NCBI GenBank assembly: GCA_036510975.1
Contig: DATCCY010000057.1
Span: forward strand, 38,555-102,554
From: Longivirga sp036510975
Lineage (GTDB): Bacteria; Actinomycetota; Actinomycetes; S36-B12; CAIYMF01
Length of the DNA: 64,000 bases
Direction: 5' to 3'
Shown one piece after another: positions 7,761-16,075 of the stretch; position 1 is the stretch's first letter, and every line of letters starts with the position of its first letter. The translations under genes were made by a program, and so were the position numbers. The notes under the pieces are model-generated. The model was not told the DNA's origin and searched no databases. It was given only the letters and a program-made list of their open reading frames with translations.

Positions 7761-8836
7761 GCGCCACAGGCGTCCTGACCGACGGCATCCAGGGGCGCGT
7801 CGTCGTGAGCCGCACCGACTTCACCCTCGACGTCGACGTCGACATCCGGCCGGGCGAGGTGGTCGCGGTGCTCGGTCCCAACGGTGCGGGCAAGTCCACG
7901 CTCCTGCGCGCCGTCTGCGGGCTGACGCCCTTGACGCTCGGATCGCTCACGCTCGGCGGCGTCGTCGTGGACGACCCGGCTCGCGACCTGCTCGTCCCGG
8001 CCGCTGCGCGCGGCGTGGGCATGGTGTTCCAGGAGTACCGCCTGTTCCCCCACCTGTCGGTGCTCGACAACGTGGCGTTCGGCCCGCGCTCCGCGGGACG
8101 GTCCCGGTCGCAGTCGCGCGCGGACGCCGTCGCGTGGGTCGAGCGGCTGCGGCTGACCGCGCTCGTCGACCGCAAGCCGCACGAGCTGTCCGGCGGGCAG
8201 AGCCAACGCGTCGCGCTGGCCCGCGCCCTCGCGAGCTCGCCGACCGCGCTGCTGCTCGACGAGCCCACCGCCGCGCTCGACGCGACGACCCGGCTCGACG
8301 TACGTCGTGACCTGCGCGACCACCTGCGCCAGTTCGCGGGGCCGACGCTGCTCGTGACGCACGACCCCCTCGACGCGCTCGTGCTCGCCGACCGGATCGT
8401 GGTGCTCGAGCACGGCACGGCGACGCAGTCCGGGCTCGCTCTCGACATCGCCCGACGCCCCGCCACGCCCTACGTCGCGACGCTGCTCGGGCTGAACCTC
8501 ATCCGGGGCCGGGCGCACGACGGAGACGTCACGGTCGACGGCGGCGGCACGCTGCACGTGACGGACCGGGCGCTGACCGGTGACGTGCTGGTCGCCGTAC
8601 GGCCGGCCGCGATCTCGCTGCACACGGTTCAGCCCGAGGGCAGTGCGCGCAACGTCTGGCCGGGCGTCGTCGACGGGCTCGAGCCGCTCGGCGACCGCGT
8701 GCGCATGACCGTCACCGGAGCACCCACCGTGCTCGTCGACGTCACGGCCGGCGCCGTCGCCGAGCTCGGGCTGGCGCCGGGGGACGCAGTCTGGCTGTCG
8801 GCGAAGGCCACCGAGCTCGAGGTCTATCCAGGGTGA
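7757..8836 (+). CDS. modC: Molybdate ABC transporter ATPase ModC
   Basis: 359 residues. Walker A is GPNGAGKST (about residue 36), the Q-loop is VFQEYRLFPHLSVLDNV, the signature is LSGGQSQRVALARAL, and Walker B is ALLLDEPTAALDA with a downstream H-loop VTHDP. A C-terminal TOBE region (about residues 280-357, VAVRPAAISLH onward) completes the ModC layout. It overlaps modB upstream and the DUF779 gene downstream (GTGA at 8833). Confidence 0.96.
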   Translation: MSATGVLTDGIQGRVVVSRTDFTLDVDVDIRPGEVVAVLGPNGAGKSTLLRAVCGLTPLTLGSLTLGGVVVDDPARDLLVPAAARGVGMVFQEYRLFPHLSVLDNVAFGPRSAGRSRSQSRADAVAWVERLRLTALVDRKPHELSGGQSQRVALARALASSPTALLLDEPTAALDATTRLDVRRDLRDHLRQFAGPTLLVTHDPLDALVLADRIVVLEHGTATQSGLALDIARRPATPYVATLLGLNLIRGRAHDGDVTVDGGGTLHVTDRALTGDVLVAVRPAAISLHTVQPEGSARNVWPGVVDGLEPLGDRVRMTVTGAPTVLVDVTAGAVAELGLAPGDAVWLSAKATELEVYPG

Positions 8837-9216
8837 CAGGGACGCTCGAGGACGGCGCAGCCGGGCGCGTGATCTTGGCGCTGCACGGCCCCTTGATGTT
8901 CCACCAGTCCGGAGGCTGCTGCGACGGCAGCTCGCCGATGTGCTACCCCGCCGGCGAGTTCCTGACCGGTCCCGCCGACGTCCTGATCGGCGTCCTCGCG
9001 ATTGACGGCGACGGGAACGAGCCGGTCGCCGTGTGGATGAGCGGCAACCAGTTCGCGTACTGGAGCCACACGCACCTGACGATCGACGCCGTTGCTGGGC
9101 GTGGCGCCGGCTTCTCGCTCGAGGCGCCGACCGGACGACGCTTCCTCATCCGCTCGCGCCTGTTCACCGACGACGAGACCGCGCACCTGGTAGCCCCGGA
9201 GCGCGGCGTCCTCTAG
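8833..9216 (+). CDS. DUF779 family protein coupled to modC
   Basis: 127 residues matching DUF779: GPLMFHQSGGCCDGSSPMCYP with paired cysteines, then GDVLIG-type strands, and MSGNQFAYWSHTHLTIDAV near the middle, then GFSLEAPTGRRFLIRSRLF. In most genomes I know of, this family sits beside NAD-dependent aldehyde dehydrogenases; the function is not established. Here its GTG overlaps the modC stop, so it is the fourth gene of the mod operon. The CC and C residues with conserved His could bind a metal, but that is conjecture. Confidence 0.85.
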   Translation: MTGTLEDGAAGRVILALHGPLMFHQSGGCCDGSSPMCYPAGEFLTGPADVLIGVLAIDGDGNEPVAVWMSGNQFAYWSHTHLTIDAVAGRGAGFSLEAPTGRRFLIRSRLFTDDETAHLVAPERGVL

Positions 9217-9241
9217 CGGGCCGCGACTCTCAGTCGACGCC

Positions 9242-9260
9242 CCAAGATCACGAGTTGTGG
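9242..9260 (-). repeat. 19-bp inverted repeat partner 2, flanking the mod block
   Basis: On the minus strand this reads CCACAACTCGTGATCTTGG, 17 of 19 identical to 4472-4490 in the opposite orientation. It lies just past the end of the DUF779 gene. Confidence 0.5.
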
Positions 9261-9286
9261 TCACCCTGGTGAAAGAAACTGCCCTG

Positions 9287-9315
9287 CCTTGATCGTCCCT
9301 AAGGGACGATCAAGG
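9287..9315. terminator. Bidirectional hairpin between mod operon and coxSLM
   Basis: CCTTGATCGTCCCT, one unpaired A, then AGGGACGATCAAGG: a perfect 14-bp inverted repeat. It sits between the convergent stops of the DUF779 gene (9216) and coxM (9348), so it probably terminates both units. Confidence 0.8.
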
Positions 9316-9347
9316 CCAGTTGTCTTGGGGTGGTGCGGCGTGTGCTG

Positions 9348-10202
9348 CTAGAGGCCGGCTGCCTTGGCCACCGCTCGGCTCGCGAGGACTCTCGCGAGGT
9401 GCTGACGGAACTCGGCGTCGGCGTGGGTGTCCGTCGTCGGTCTGGTGCCGTCCGCCGCCGACGCGCTCGCCGCTGCGATCGCCTCCGCGGTGGCCGGGCC
9501 GCCGACGAGCGCTGTTTCGACCGACGACGCACGGACCGGTGTCGGGCCCATGTTCGTGAGCGCGACCCGGGCCGCCGTGATCGAACCGCCCTCGACCTTG
9601 ACCGCCGCCGCGACGCCGACGATCGCCCACGCCTGCGCCGTGCGGTGGAACTTCTCGTAGTGCGAGCCCCACCCGGTCGTCTTCGGCACTCGCACGGCGA
9701 CGAGGACCTCGTCGAGCCCGACGGCCGTGGTGAAGAAGTCGAGGAAGAAGTCCGACGCCGGGACGGTGCGCCGACCTGCCGGGCCGGCGATGACGAACTC
9801 GGCATCGAGCGCCGCCGCCACCGTCGGCATGTCGCCCGACGGGTCGGCGTGGGCGCACGACCCCCCGAACGTGCCGCGGTGCCGGATGGCCGGGTCGGCC
9901 ACGAGACCCGCGGTCTGCGAGAGCAGCGGCACGTTCGCGGTGATGAGCGCGTCGTGCATGACCTCGTACGTCGTCACCGCGGCACCGATCAGCAGGGACG
10001 GGCCCTCGTCGGTGACGGTGCGCATCTCGTCGATCCCGCTGACGTCGACGAGCACCGACGGCGCGTTGAGCCGCAGCCGCAGGACGGGGAGCAGCGACTG
10101 CCCGCCGCCGAGCACCTTGGAGTCCTCGCCGCCGGTCACCAGCGCCGCCACGGCCTCGTCGACCGAGGACGCCTTCACGTAGTCGAACTCCGCGGGAATC
10201 AC
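9348..10202 (-). CDS. coxM: Form II CO-dehydrogenase-type FAD subunit CoxM
   Basis: 284 residues, full length for the FAD-binding medium subunit of aerobic CO-dehydrogenase-family enzymes. FAD motifs are LGGGQSLLPVLRLRLN (residues 31-46) and TFGGSCAHADPSGDMP (about 110-125); the C-terminal domain ends normally. It starts at a GTG overlapping the coxL stop (GTGA) and is the last gene of an S-L-M operon. It passes electrons from the CoxS iron-sulfur clusters to an acceptor. Confidence 0.94.
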   Translation of the reverse strand: MIPAEFDYVKASSVDEAVAALVTGGEDSKVLGGGQSLLPVLRLRLNAPSVLVDVSGIDEMRTVTDEGPSLLIGAAVTTYEVMHDALITANVPLLSQTAGLVADPAIRHRGTFGGSCAHADPSGDMPTVAAALDAEFVIAGPAGRRTVPASDFFLDFFTTAVGLDEVLVAVRVPKTTGWGSHYEKFHRTAQAWAIVGVAAAVKVEGGSITAARVALTNMGPTPVRASSVETALVGGPATAEAIAAASASAADGTRPTTDTHADAEFRQHLARVLASRAVAKAAGL

Positions 10203-12595
10203 GCCGCGCCTCCGTTGGTGTGGGTCGAGGAACGCTGCGCGGTCTGGATGGCTCGCCAGACGTTCTGCGGGCTGGCCGGCATGAAGACGTCGGTGACGCC
10301 CAGCGGGCGGAGGGCGTCGACGACGCCGTTGATGATCGCCGGCGTCGACGCGATGGCGCCGGCCTCGCCGATGCCCTTCGTGCCGAGAGGGTGGGTCGTC
10401 GACGGCGTGACCGTGCGGTCGGTGATGAACGACGGCAGGTCGGCCGCACTCGGCAGCAGATAGTCGCCCATCGAGCTGGTGAGCAGGTTGCCGTCGTTGT
10501 CGTAGAGGGCACCCTCGTACATCGCCTGCGCGATGCCCTGGGCCAGGCCGCCGTGAACCTGACCCTCGACGATCATCGGGTTGATCTGGACCCCGCAGTC
10601 GTCGACCGCGACGTACTGGCGCAGCGTCACCTTGCCGGTCTCGGTGTCGACCTCCATCGCCGCGAGGTGAGTGCCGTGCGGGTAGGAGAAGTCCATCGGG
10701 TCGACGGTCGACTCGCCCGAGAGCGTCGGCTCCATGCCGTCGGGGAGGTTGTGCGCGGAGAAGGCCTCGAACGCGATGGCTTGCAGCGTCGTCGACTTCT
10801 CCGGGTCGCCCTTGACCGAGTACGTCCCGGCCGAGAACTCGATGTCGTCGGGACTCGCCTCGAGCTGGTGCGCGGCGATGAGCCGGGCCTTCTCCACGAG
10901 ACGCTCACCGGCGAGCTTGATGGCCTGGCCGCCGACGGCCAGCGAACGCGAGCCGTAGGTGTCCATGCCGTAGGGCGCGCGACCGGTGTCGCCGTGGACG
11001 ACCTCGATGTCCTCCACGGGGATGCCGATGATGTCGCTGGCGATCTGGCTCCACGCCGTCTCGTGCCCCTGGCCGTGCGGCGACGTGCCGGTGATGAGCT
11101 CGATCTTGCCGGTGGGCAGGGCGCGGATCGTGCAGTGCTCCCAGCCACCTGCGACGTACTTCAGGGCACCGAGGGTCCGCGACGGCGCGAGGCCGCACAT
11201 CTCGGTGAACGTGGAGATGCCGATGCCGAGCTGGACGGTGTCGCCCGAGGCACGACGCACGACCTGCTCGGCGCGGAGCTCGTCGTAGCCGAAGAGCTCG
11301 AGCGCGCGTGCGGTGGCCGCCTCGTAGTTGCCGGTGTCGTAGGTGAGGCCGGCGATCTGCGTGTAGGGGAACTCCTCGTGCTTGATCCAGTTCCTCTTGC
11401 GGAACTCCAACGGCTCGATGCCGAGCTCGGCCGCCGCCTCGTCGACGATGCGCTCGATGGCGTACGTCGCTTCCGGTCGGCCCGCACCGCGGTAGGCGTC
11501 GGTCGGCGTCTTGGTGGTGTAGACGCCGGTGCAGGTGAAGTCGAGCGCCTCCATCTTGTAGACGCCCGAGTACATGAACATGCCGAGCAGCGGCGTGCCC
11601 GGAGTGATGATCTGGAGATAGGCGCCCATGTCGGCGAGCAGGTCGACCTTCATTCCCAGGATCTGGCCGTCGTTGGTCACGGCGAGCTCGATGTCCTGGA
11701 TCTGGTCGCGGCCGTGGTGCGTAGCGACCATGTGCTCGCTGCGCGTCTCGGTCCACTTGATGGGCTTGCCGATCTTCTCGGCCAGCACCAGGGCGAGGAC
11801 CTCCTCGCGGTAGATCTGCAGCTTCGCGCCGAAGCCGCCGCCCACGTCGGGAGCGATGACGCGGATGTGGTTCTCCGGGATTCCGGTGAGGAGGGCGAGC
11901 AGCACCCGCAGCACGTGCGGGATCTGCGTCGCGGTCCAGATAGTGAGCTCGTCGGACATGCCGCGCGGAGCGGCGACGACCGCGCGCGGCTCCATCGGGT
12001 TCGGGATGAGTCGCTGGTTGATGAACCGGCGCTTGACGATGCGGTCGGCCTTCGCGCTGACCGCGGCGTAGTCGCCGCACGGCATCTTCGCGACGTAGCA
12101 CTCGTTGGTGCCCATGTCGGCGTGCACGAGCGGCGAGCCAGGCTTGAGCGCCTCCTCCATGTCGACGACGGCGTCGAGGTGCTCGTAGTCGACATCGATC
12201 AGGTCGAGCGCGTCGATCGCCGTGTACTTGTCGGTGGCCAGGACGACGGCGACGACGTCGCCGGCGTACTTCACCTCGTCGACGCAGATGGCCGGGTAGT
12301 GGCTCATCTTGATGTCGTCGGTGACCGGCCAGACGCAGGTCGATCCGGCCAGCTCGGGGAAGTCCTTGCCGGTGTAGACGTGGACGACGCCCTCGAGCGC
12401 GAGCGCCGCGGAGGCGTCGATGCCGAGGATCTTCGCGTGCGCCATGGAGCTGCGCAGGCAGGCCATGTGCAGCGTTCCCGGCAGCTGGATGTTGTCGGTC
12501 CAGTTGGTGCGGCCCGTGAGCAGGCGCGCGTCCTCCTTGCGACGGTCGGCGCGGCCGATCGCGGCGCCGTCGGTGCGCATGACGGTCTCGGTCAT
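10199..12595 (-). CDS. coxL: Form II CO-dehydrogenase-type molybdenum subunit CoxL
   Basis: 798-residue large subunit carrying the Mo-MCD cofactor. The active-site loop at residues 367-373 is AYRGAGR, the form II signature; form I true CO dehydrogenases have AYXCSFR, with the Cys that holds copper. Other landmarks are DVGGGFGAK (250-258), the GQGHETAWSQ cofactor loop, and GTKGIGEAGAIA near the C-terminus with the catalytic Glu. The physiological substrate of form II enzymes is often unknown, so CO oxidation should not be assumed. The ATG overlaps the coxS stop by 4 nt. Confidence 0.95.
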   Translation of the reverse strand: MTETVMRTDGAAIGRADRRKEDARLLTGRTNWTDNIQLPGTLHMACLRSSMAHAKILGIDASAALALEGVVHVYTGKDFPELAGSTCVWPVTDDIKMSHYPAICVDEVKYAGDVVAVVLATDKYTAIDALDLIDVDYEHLDAVVDMEEALKPGSPLVHADMGTNECYVAKMPCGDYAAVSAKADRIVKRRFINQRLIPNPMEPRAVVAAPRGMSDELTIWTATQIPHVLRVLLALLTGIPENHIRVIAPDVGGGFGAKLQIYREEVLALVLAEKIGKPIKWTETRSEHMVATHHGRDQIQDIELAVTNDGQILGMKVDLLADMGAYLQIITPGTPLLGMFMYSGVYKMEALDFTCTGVYTTKTPTDAYRGAGRPEATYAIERIVDEAAAELGIEPLEFRKRNWIKHEEFPYTQIAGLTYDTGNYEAATARALELFGYDELRAEQVVRRASGDTVQLGIGISTFTEMCGLAPSRTLGALKYVAGGWEHCTIRALPTGKIELITGTSPHGQGHETAWSQIASDIIGIPVEDIEVVHGDTGRAPYGMDTYGSRSLAVGGQAIKLAGERLVEKARLIAAHQLEASPDDIEFSAGTYSVKGDPEKSTTLQAIAFEAFSAHNLPDGMEPTLSGESTVDPMDFSYPHGTHLAAMEVDTETGKVTLRQYVAVDDCGVQINPMIVEGQVHGGLAQGIAQAMYEGALYDNDGNLLTSSMGDYLLPSAADLPSFITDRTVTPSTTHPLGTKGIGEAGAIASTPAIINGVVDALRPLGVTDVFMPASPQNVWRAIQTAQRSSTHTNGGAA

Positions 12596-13071
12596 GACGA
12601 GGCGCCCTTCATCTCGGCGGCCGCGGTGGCCACGGCCTTCACGATGTTGTGGTAGCCGGTACAGCGGCACAGGTTGCCCTCGAGACCGTTGCGGATCTCC
12701 TCCTCGGTCGGGTCCGGGTTCTCCGAGAGCAGGTCGACCGAGGCCATCACCATGCCTGGCGTGCAGAAGCCGCACTGCAGACCGTGGCACTCCTTGAACG
12801 CCCTCTGCACCGGATGCCACTCACCGTCCTCCCGGGTGAGGCCCTGGATGGTCGTGACCTCGTGGCCGTCCACCTGGACGGCGAGGACGCTGCAGGACTT
12901 CACGCTGCGGCCGTCGACCAGCACGGTGCACGCCCCGCAGTTGGACGTGTCGCAGCCGATCGGGGTGCCGACGAGGCCGAGGTCCTCGCGCAGCCAGTGG
13001 ACGAGCAGGAGCCGTGGCTCCACGTCGCCGTGGCGGTGCAGGCCGTCGACCGTGACGCCGATATGGGTCAT
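12592..13071 (-). CDS. coxS: Form II CO-dehydrogenase-type iron-sulfur subunit CoxS
   Basis: 159 residues with two [2Fe-2S] domains. The plant-type cluster ligands are in GCDTSNCGACTVLVDGRSVKSC; the second cluster is in CGFCTPGM plus NLCRCTGYHNIV. The ATG at 13071 (MTHIGVTVDG) begins the domain, while a longer in-frame extension upstream has no family resemblance. It is the first gene of coxS-coxL-coxM. Its promoter must lie in 13072-13494, shared with the divergent permease. Confidence 0.95.
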   Translation of the reverse strand: MTHIGVTVDGLHRHGDVEPRLLLVHWLREDLGLVGTPIGCDTSNCGACTVLVDGRSVKSCSVLAVQVDGHEVTTIQGLTREDGEWHPVQRAFKECHGLQCGFCTPGMVMASVDLLSENPDPTEEEIRNGLEGNLCRCTGYHNIVKAVATAAAEMKGASS

Positions 13072-13368
13072 CAGGAGTCTCCCGGGATGGTCGGAGGAAG
13101 CGGCCCGGGCCTCGATCGACCCTGACCGTGGCGGCACGCTACCGCCGCGACGCAGGTCACGGCGGGCAAACCACGAAGCCCTGATCAAGCCATGGCCTCC
13201 GTTCCCGACCGCGGGAAAGCCGCTCCGCAGCATCGGAAACCGACGATCGCCGTCGCGACTCCCTCGAGTCGCACATGCGGCTCGGATCGTATGTCAACTC
13301 CGTAGGTACGGATGAGCCGGTGACGGACCGCCGAACTCGGCACGCCTGCCGGCTGGGATCGGACATTC

Positions 13369-13384
13369 CATTCGGGACCGAACA
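13369..13384. promoter_or_regulatory. Island palindrome site 1 (APC permease, distal)
   Basis: CATTCGGGACCGAACA matches 12 of the 14 fixed bases of CGTTCGGNNCCGAACG. It lies 110 bp before the permease ATG. Confidence 0.6.
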
Positions 13385-13438
13385 ACAATTGCCCCCAAAC
13401 CCTTGACCTGAGGCTGGGGAGCGGCCACTCTGGCCAAT

Positions 13439-13454
13439 CATTCGGGTCCGTATG
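13439..13454. promoter_or_regulatory. Island palindrome site 2 (APC permease, proximal)
   Basis: CATTCGGGTCCGTATG matches 11 of 14 fixed bases; the right half is degraded. It lies 40 bp before the permease ATG. Confidence 0.5.
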
Positions 13455-13494
13455 ACCTGCCGGGCACCCGACTGCGCGCTCACGAGGAGAGTCC

Positions 13495-15012
13495 ATGTCG
13501 CACAGCCAGTCCTCCCCGCCGCCCCCCTCGGCCGCCTCCCCCGCGGAGCCGACCCAGCTCGGCGGATCGGGCCGCAAGCTCACGCTGGTCGACGTCGTCG
13601 CCCAGTCGGTCGGCTTCATGGGTCCGGTGTTCTCGATCGCGTTCCTCGTGCCGCTGGTCATGGGGATCATCAGCGCGACCGGCAACGGTGCCGGCGTTGC
13701 CGCGCCCCTCTCCATCGCGATCGCCGCGGTCGGCATTCTCGCGGTCGCCTACCTCGTCGCCGAGTACGCCAAGCGCATCCAGGCAGCAGGTGCCCTCTAC
13801 GACTATGTCACCGACGGCCTGGGTCAGAAGATGGGCGCAGCGGCAGGTTTCCTCTACTACATGGGCGTCATGGCTCTCGGTGCCGGACTGCTCGTGCTGA
13901 TCGCGGGCACGATCCACGACACCCTCGGGGCCGAGTTCTCCTTCACCGGAATCCCGATCACCGTCTGGGCGATCATCCTGCTCGTCTTCGTCGCCGTCGT
14001 GATGTTCCTCGGCGTCGCACTCTCGACCCGATTCCAGCTCGTGCTCGCGCTGCTCTCGGTCGCGACGGTCCTCCTCTTCTCGATCTACGTGATCATCAAG
14101 GTCGGCAGCGGCAACGACGTCGCGGCCGCCTTCAACCCGAACAACGCACCCGGCGGCTGGTCGGGCATCGCCTTCGGCATGGTCTACGGCGTGCTCCTGT
14201 TCACCGGCTTCGAGACTGCGGCCAACCTCGGGGAGGAGACCGAGCACCCGAAGCGCGACATCCCGCGCGCGGTGGTCACCTCAGTCATCGTCGTCGCGGC
14301 GTTCTACGTCATCTGCTCCTACGCGCAGGTGGCCGGGTACGGCTTCAACCTGGACGCCTTCGGCAAGAACGCCAGCGCCCCGCTGTTCGGCCTCGGTGCT
14401 CCGACCGAGGCCGGCGGCTACGGCAGCGTCGCGATCCTGCGGCTGCTCGAGCTCGTGGTCGTCCTCGACATGCTCGCCGTGCTCATCGGGATCTCGGTCG
14501 CGTCCTCGCGCGGCATCTTCGCGATGAGCCGCGACCACCGCTTCCCGAGCGTCCTGGGCAAGGTGTCCAAGCGCGGCACCCCGCTCAACGCCTCGTTCGT
14601 GGTGCTCGTCTTCTTCGCGATCTGGATCGTGCTCACGCGCCAGTACACCGGGCTCTTCGCGATCCCGGGCTTCCCGCACTACTTCGCGATGTTCAACTTC
14701 GGCTCGGCGTTCGGCGGTCTCGCCCTCGCGGTGATCTACCTGCTGCTCTGCGTCGGCGCCCTGCGCGGCCTGCGCGACCACCCGCGCTATGCGGTCGTCG
14801 TGCTCACCGCGGTCGTCGGCATCGTCGTCACCGGCGCGGCGATCTTCGGCGCGATCTACCAGGTGCCCGCGCCGACGATCTACGCGGCGTATGGCGTCGG
14901 CATCGTCTTCGTGATCGGCGTCGTCCTGGCGCTCATCGCCAAGGGTCCGCAGACCGCGCACACCTCCTTCGAGGACCTCACGCCCGGCGAGGCCGGTCCC
15001 GTCAAGCTCTGA
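13495..15012 (+). CDS. APC-superfamily amino acid/amine permease
   Basis: 505-residue integral membrane protein with about 12 predicted helices. Family features are the N-terminal GRKLTLVDVVAQSVGFMGPVF helix, YVTDGLGQKMG, and the loop GFETAANLGEETEHPKRDIPRA, which is the conserved APC motif after helix 6. It imports amino acids or amines by cation coupling. Two copies of the island palindrome precede it, tying it to the catabolic genes further right; by context it may be the uptake system for their substrate (compare PuuP in putrescine use). The ATG is preceded by GAGGAG. Confidence 0.9.
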   Translation: MSHSQSSPPPPSAASPAEPTQLGGSGRKLTLVDVVAQSVGFMGPVFSIAFLVPLVMGIISATGNGAGVAAPLSIAIAAVGILAVAYLVAEYAKRIQAAGALYDYVTDGLGQKMGAAAGFLYYMGVMALGAGLLVLIAGTIHDTLGAEFSFTGIPITVWAIILLVFVAVVMFLGVALSTRFQLVLALLSVATVLLFSIYVIIKVGSGNDVAAAFNPNNAPGGWSGIAFGMVYGVLLFTGFETAANLGEETEHPKRDIPRAVVTSVIVVAAFYVICSYAQVAGYGFNLDAFGKNASAPLFGLGAPTEAGGYGSVAILRLLELVVVLDMLAVLIGISVASSRGIFAMSRDHRFPSVLGKVSKRGTPLNASFVVLVFFAIWIVLTRQYTGLFAIPGFPHYFAMFNFGSAFGGLALAVIYLLLCVGALRGLRDHPRYAVVVLTAVVGIVVTGAAIFGAIYQVPAPTIYAAYGVGIVFVIGVVLALIAKGPQTAHTSFEDLTPGEAGPVKL

Positions 15013-15020
15013 CCCCAGCC

Positions 15021-15080
15021 GGCACGTCACTGGTGGTGCCGGCGTCTCCCGACCCGGGCAGCGACCACAGCACCAGTGCC
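15021..15080. repeat. Palindromic repeat copy C / terminator between convergent genes
   Basis: Imperfect hairpin: GGCACGTCACTGGTG on the left and CACCAGTGCC on the right, with the ATGCGGGATC tail also seen in copy A (22601-22670). It lies between the convergent stops of the permease (15012) and the LLM oxidoreductase (15089), so termination in both directions is likely. Confidence 0.6.
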
Positions 15081-15088
15081 ATGCGGGA

Positions 15089-16024
15089 TCAGGGGGTGAG
15101 GGCGTCGACCTTCGCCACGAGCTCGCGGCAGAAGGCGTCCATCTCGCTCACGTGGTCGATGAACATCGCGGGCTTGAAGCAGATGGTCGTGTAGCCCTGG
15201 GCGAGCTGACGGGGGAGGCTCTCGAGCGCCTGGTCGAGGTCGGCGAGGTCGTCCGGGCCGTGGAACACCCCGCGGATGCCGCCGACCATCTCGAGCTCGG
15301 AGATGTCGCGGCCCTCGGCGCGCATCCCCGCGGCGAGCAGGGCGAGGTCGTCGTCGGTCAGCGACCCGAACGGGTTGAGGCCGTGGCCGTACTTCGCCAG
15401 CCGTCGCACCAGCGGCGGATGCATCCCCTGGCCGCCGAACCACATCGTCGGTCCCTCGGGACGGAACGCGCCGGGCTCGAGCCAGACGTCGCCGAAGGAG
15501 AAGTACCGGCCCTCGTGGCGCAGCGGGTAGGGGCCCCATGCCTTCGCGAGCACCTCGAGCTGCTCGTCGAGCACCTTCCCGCGCTCGGCGAAGGGCACGC
15601 CGAGCGCGGCGTACTCGTCCCGCGACCAGCTGACCGTGGGGAGCACCACGAGCCGACCCTGGGAGAGCAGGTCGAGGGTGCCGAGCTCCTTCGCCAGCAG
15701 CAGCGGGTGGCGGAGCGGCGCGATGATCGCACCGGCCACGAGCCGCAGCGTCGTGGTTGCCTGTGCGATGGCCGAGAGCAGCACGACCGAGCTCGGCCAG
15801 GCGTATGTCGGAGACTGGTTGCCGGGTGCCGCGTAGTCGCGCACGTTGACCATCTCGCCGACCGCGGCCGAGTCTGGACCGAGCAGCACGTGCTCGCTGA
15901 GCATGACGCCGTCGATGCCGGCCGCCTCGGCCGTCACGGCGACGTCGACGAGCCCGCGCAGGTCGCGCGGCCCGACGAGCGTCTCGTTCTCGGTCAGGAC
16001 CATGAGCAGCTTCACGGGTGGCAC
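15089..16024 (-). CDS. LLM-class (probably F420-dependent) oxidoreductase
   Basis: 311-residue luciferase-like monooxygenase-fold protein (TIM barrel). Landmarks are VTAEAAGIDGVMLSEHV near the N-terminus, RLVAGAIIAPLRHPLLLAKELGTLDLLSQGRL at the centre and WSRDEYAALGVPFAERGKVLDEQL; the GGQG loop and KYGHGLNPFG follow. Related actinobacterial proteins use F420 or FMN. It is probably the last gene of the leftward catabolic run. The start is a GTG at 16024 with GGGAG just upstream. Substrate is unknown. Confidence 0.85.
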   Translation of the reverse strand: MPPVKLLMVLTENETLVGPRDLRGLVDVAVTAEAAGIDGVMLSEHVLLGPDSAAVGEMVNVRDYAAPGNQSPTYAWPSSVVLLSAIAQATTTLRLVAGAIIAPLRHPLLLAKELGTLDLLSQGRLVVLPTVSWSRDEYAALGVPFAERGKVLDEQLEVLAKAWGPYPLRHEGRYFSFGDVWLEPGAFRPEGPTMWFGGQGMHPPLVRRLAKYGHGLNPFGSLTDDDLALLAAGMRAEGRDISELEMVGGIRGVFHGPDDLADLDQALESLPRQLAQGYTTICFKPAMFIDHVSEMDAFCRELVAKVDALTP

Positions 16025-16075
16025 GGGACTCCCTCGTACGTCAGCGATCTCGGCGACAGGTCCGAACAGCTCGAC

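Larger units (their letters stand above)
13072..13494. other. 423-bp divergent intergenic region, coxS / APC permease
   Basis: No credible coding sequence. The part near the permease carries two copies of the island palindrome (13369-13384 and 13439-13454). The stretch is lower in G+C than its surroundings around 13270-13440, as expected for promoters in both directions. No sigma-factor box stands out clearly. Confidence 0.7.

Noticed and set aside
10199..12595. Labelling this CoxL a carbon monoxide dehydrogenase outright
   Set aside because: The active-site loop is AYRGAGR instead of AYXCSFR, so the copper-binding Cys of proven CO dehydrogenases is missing.
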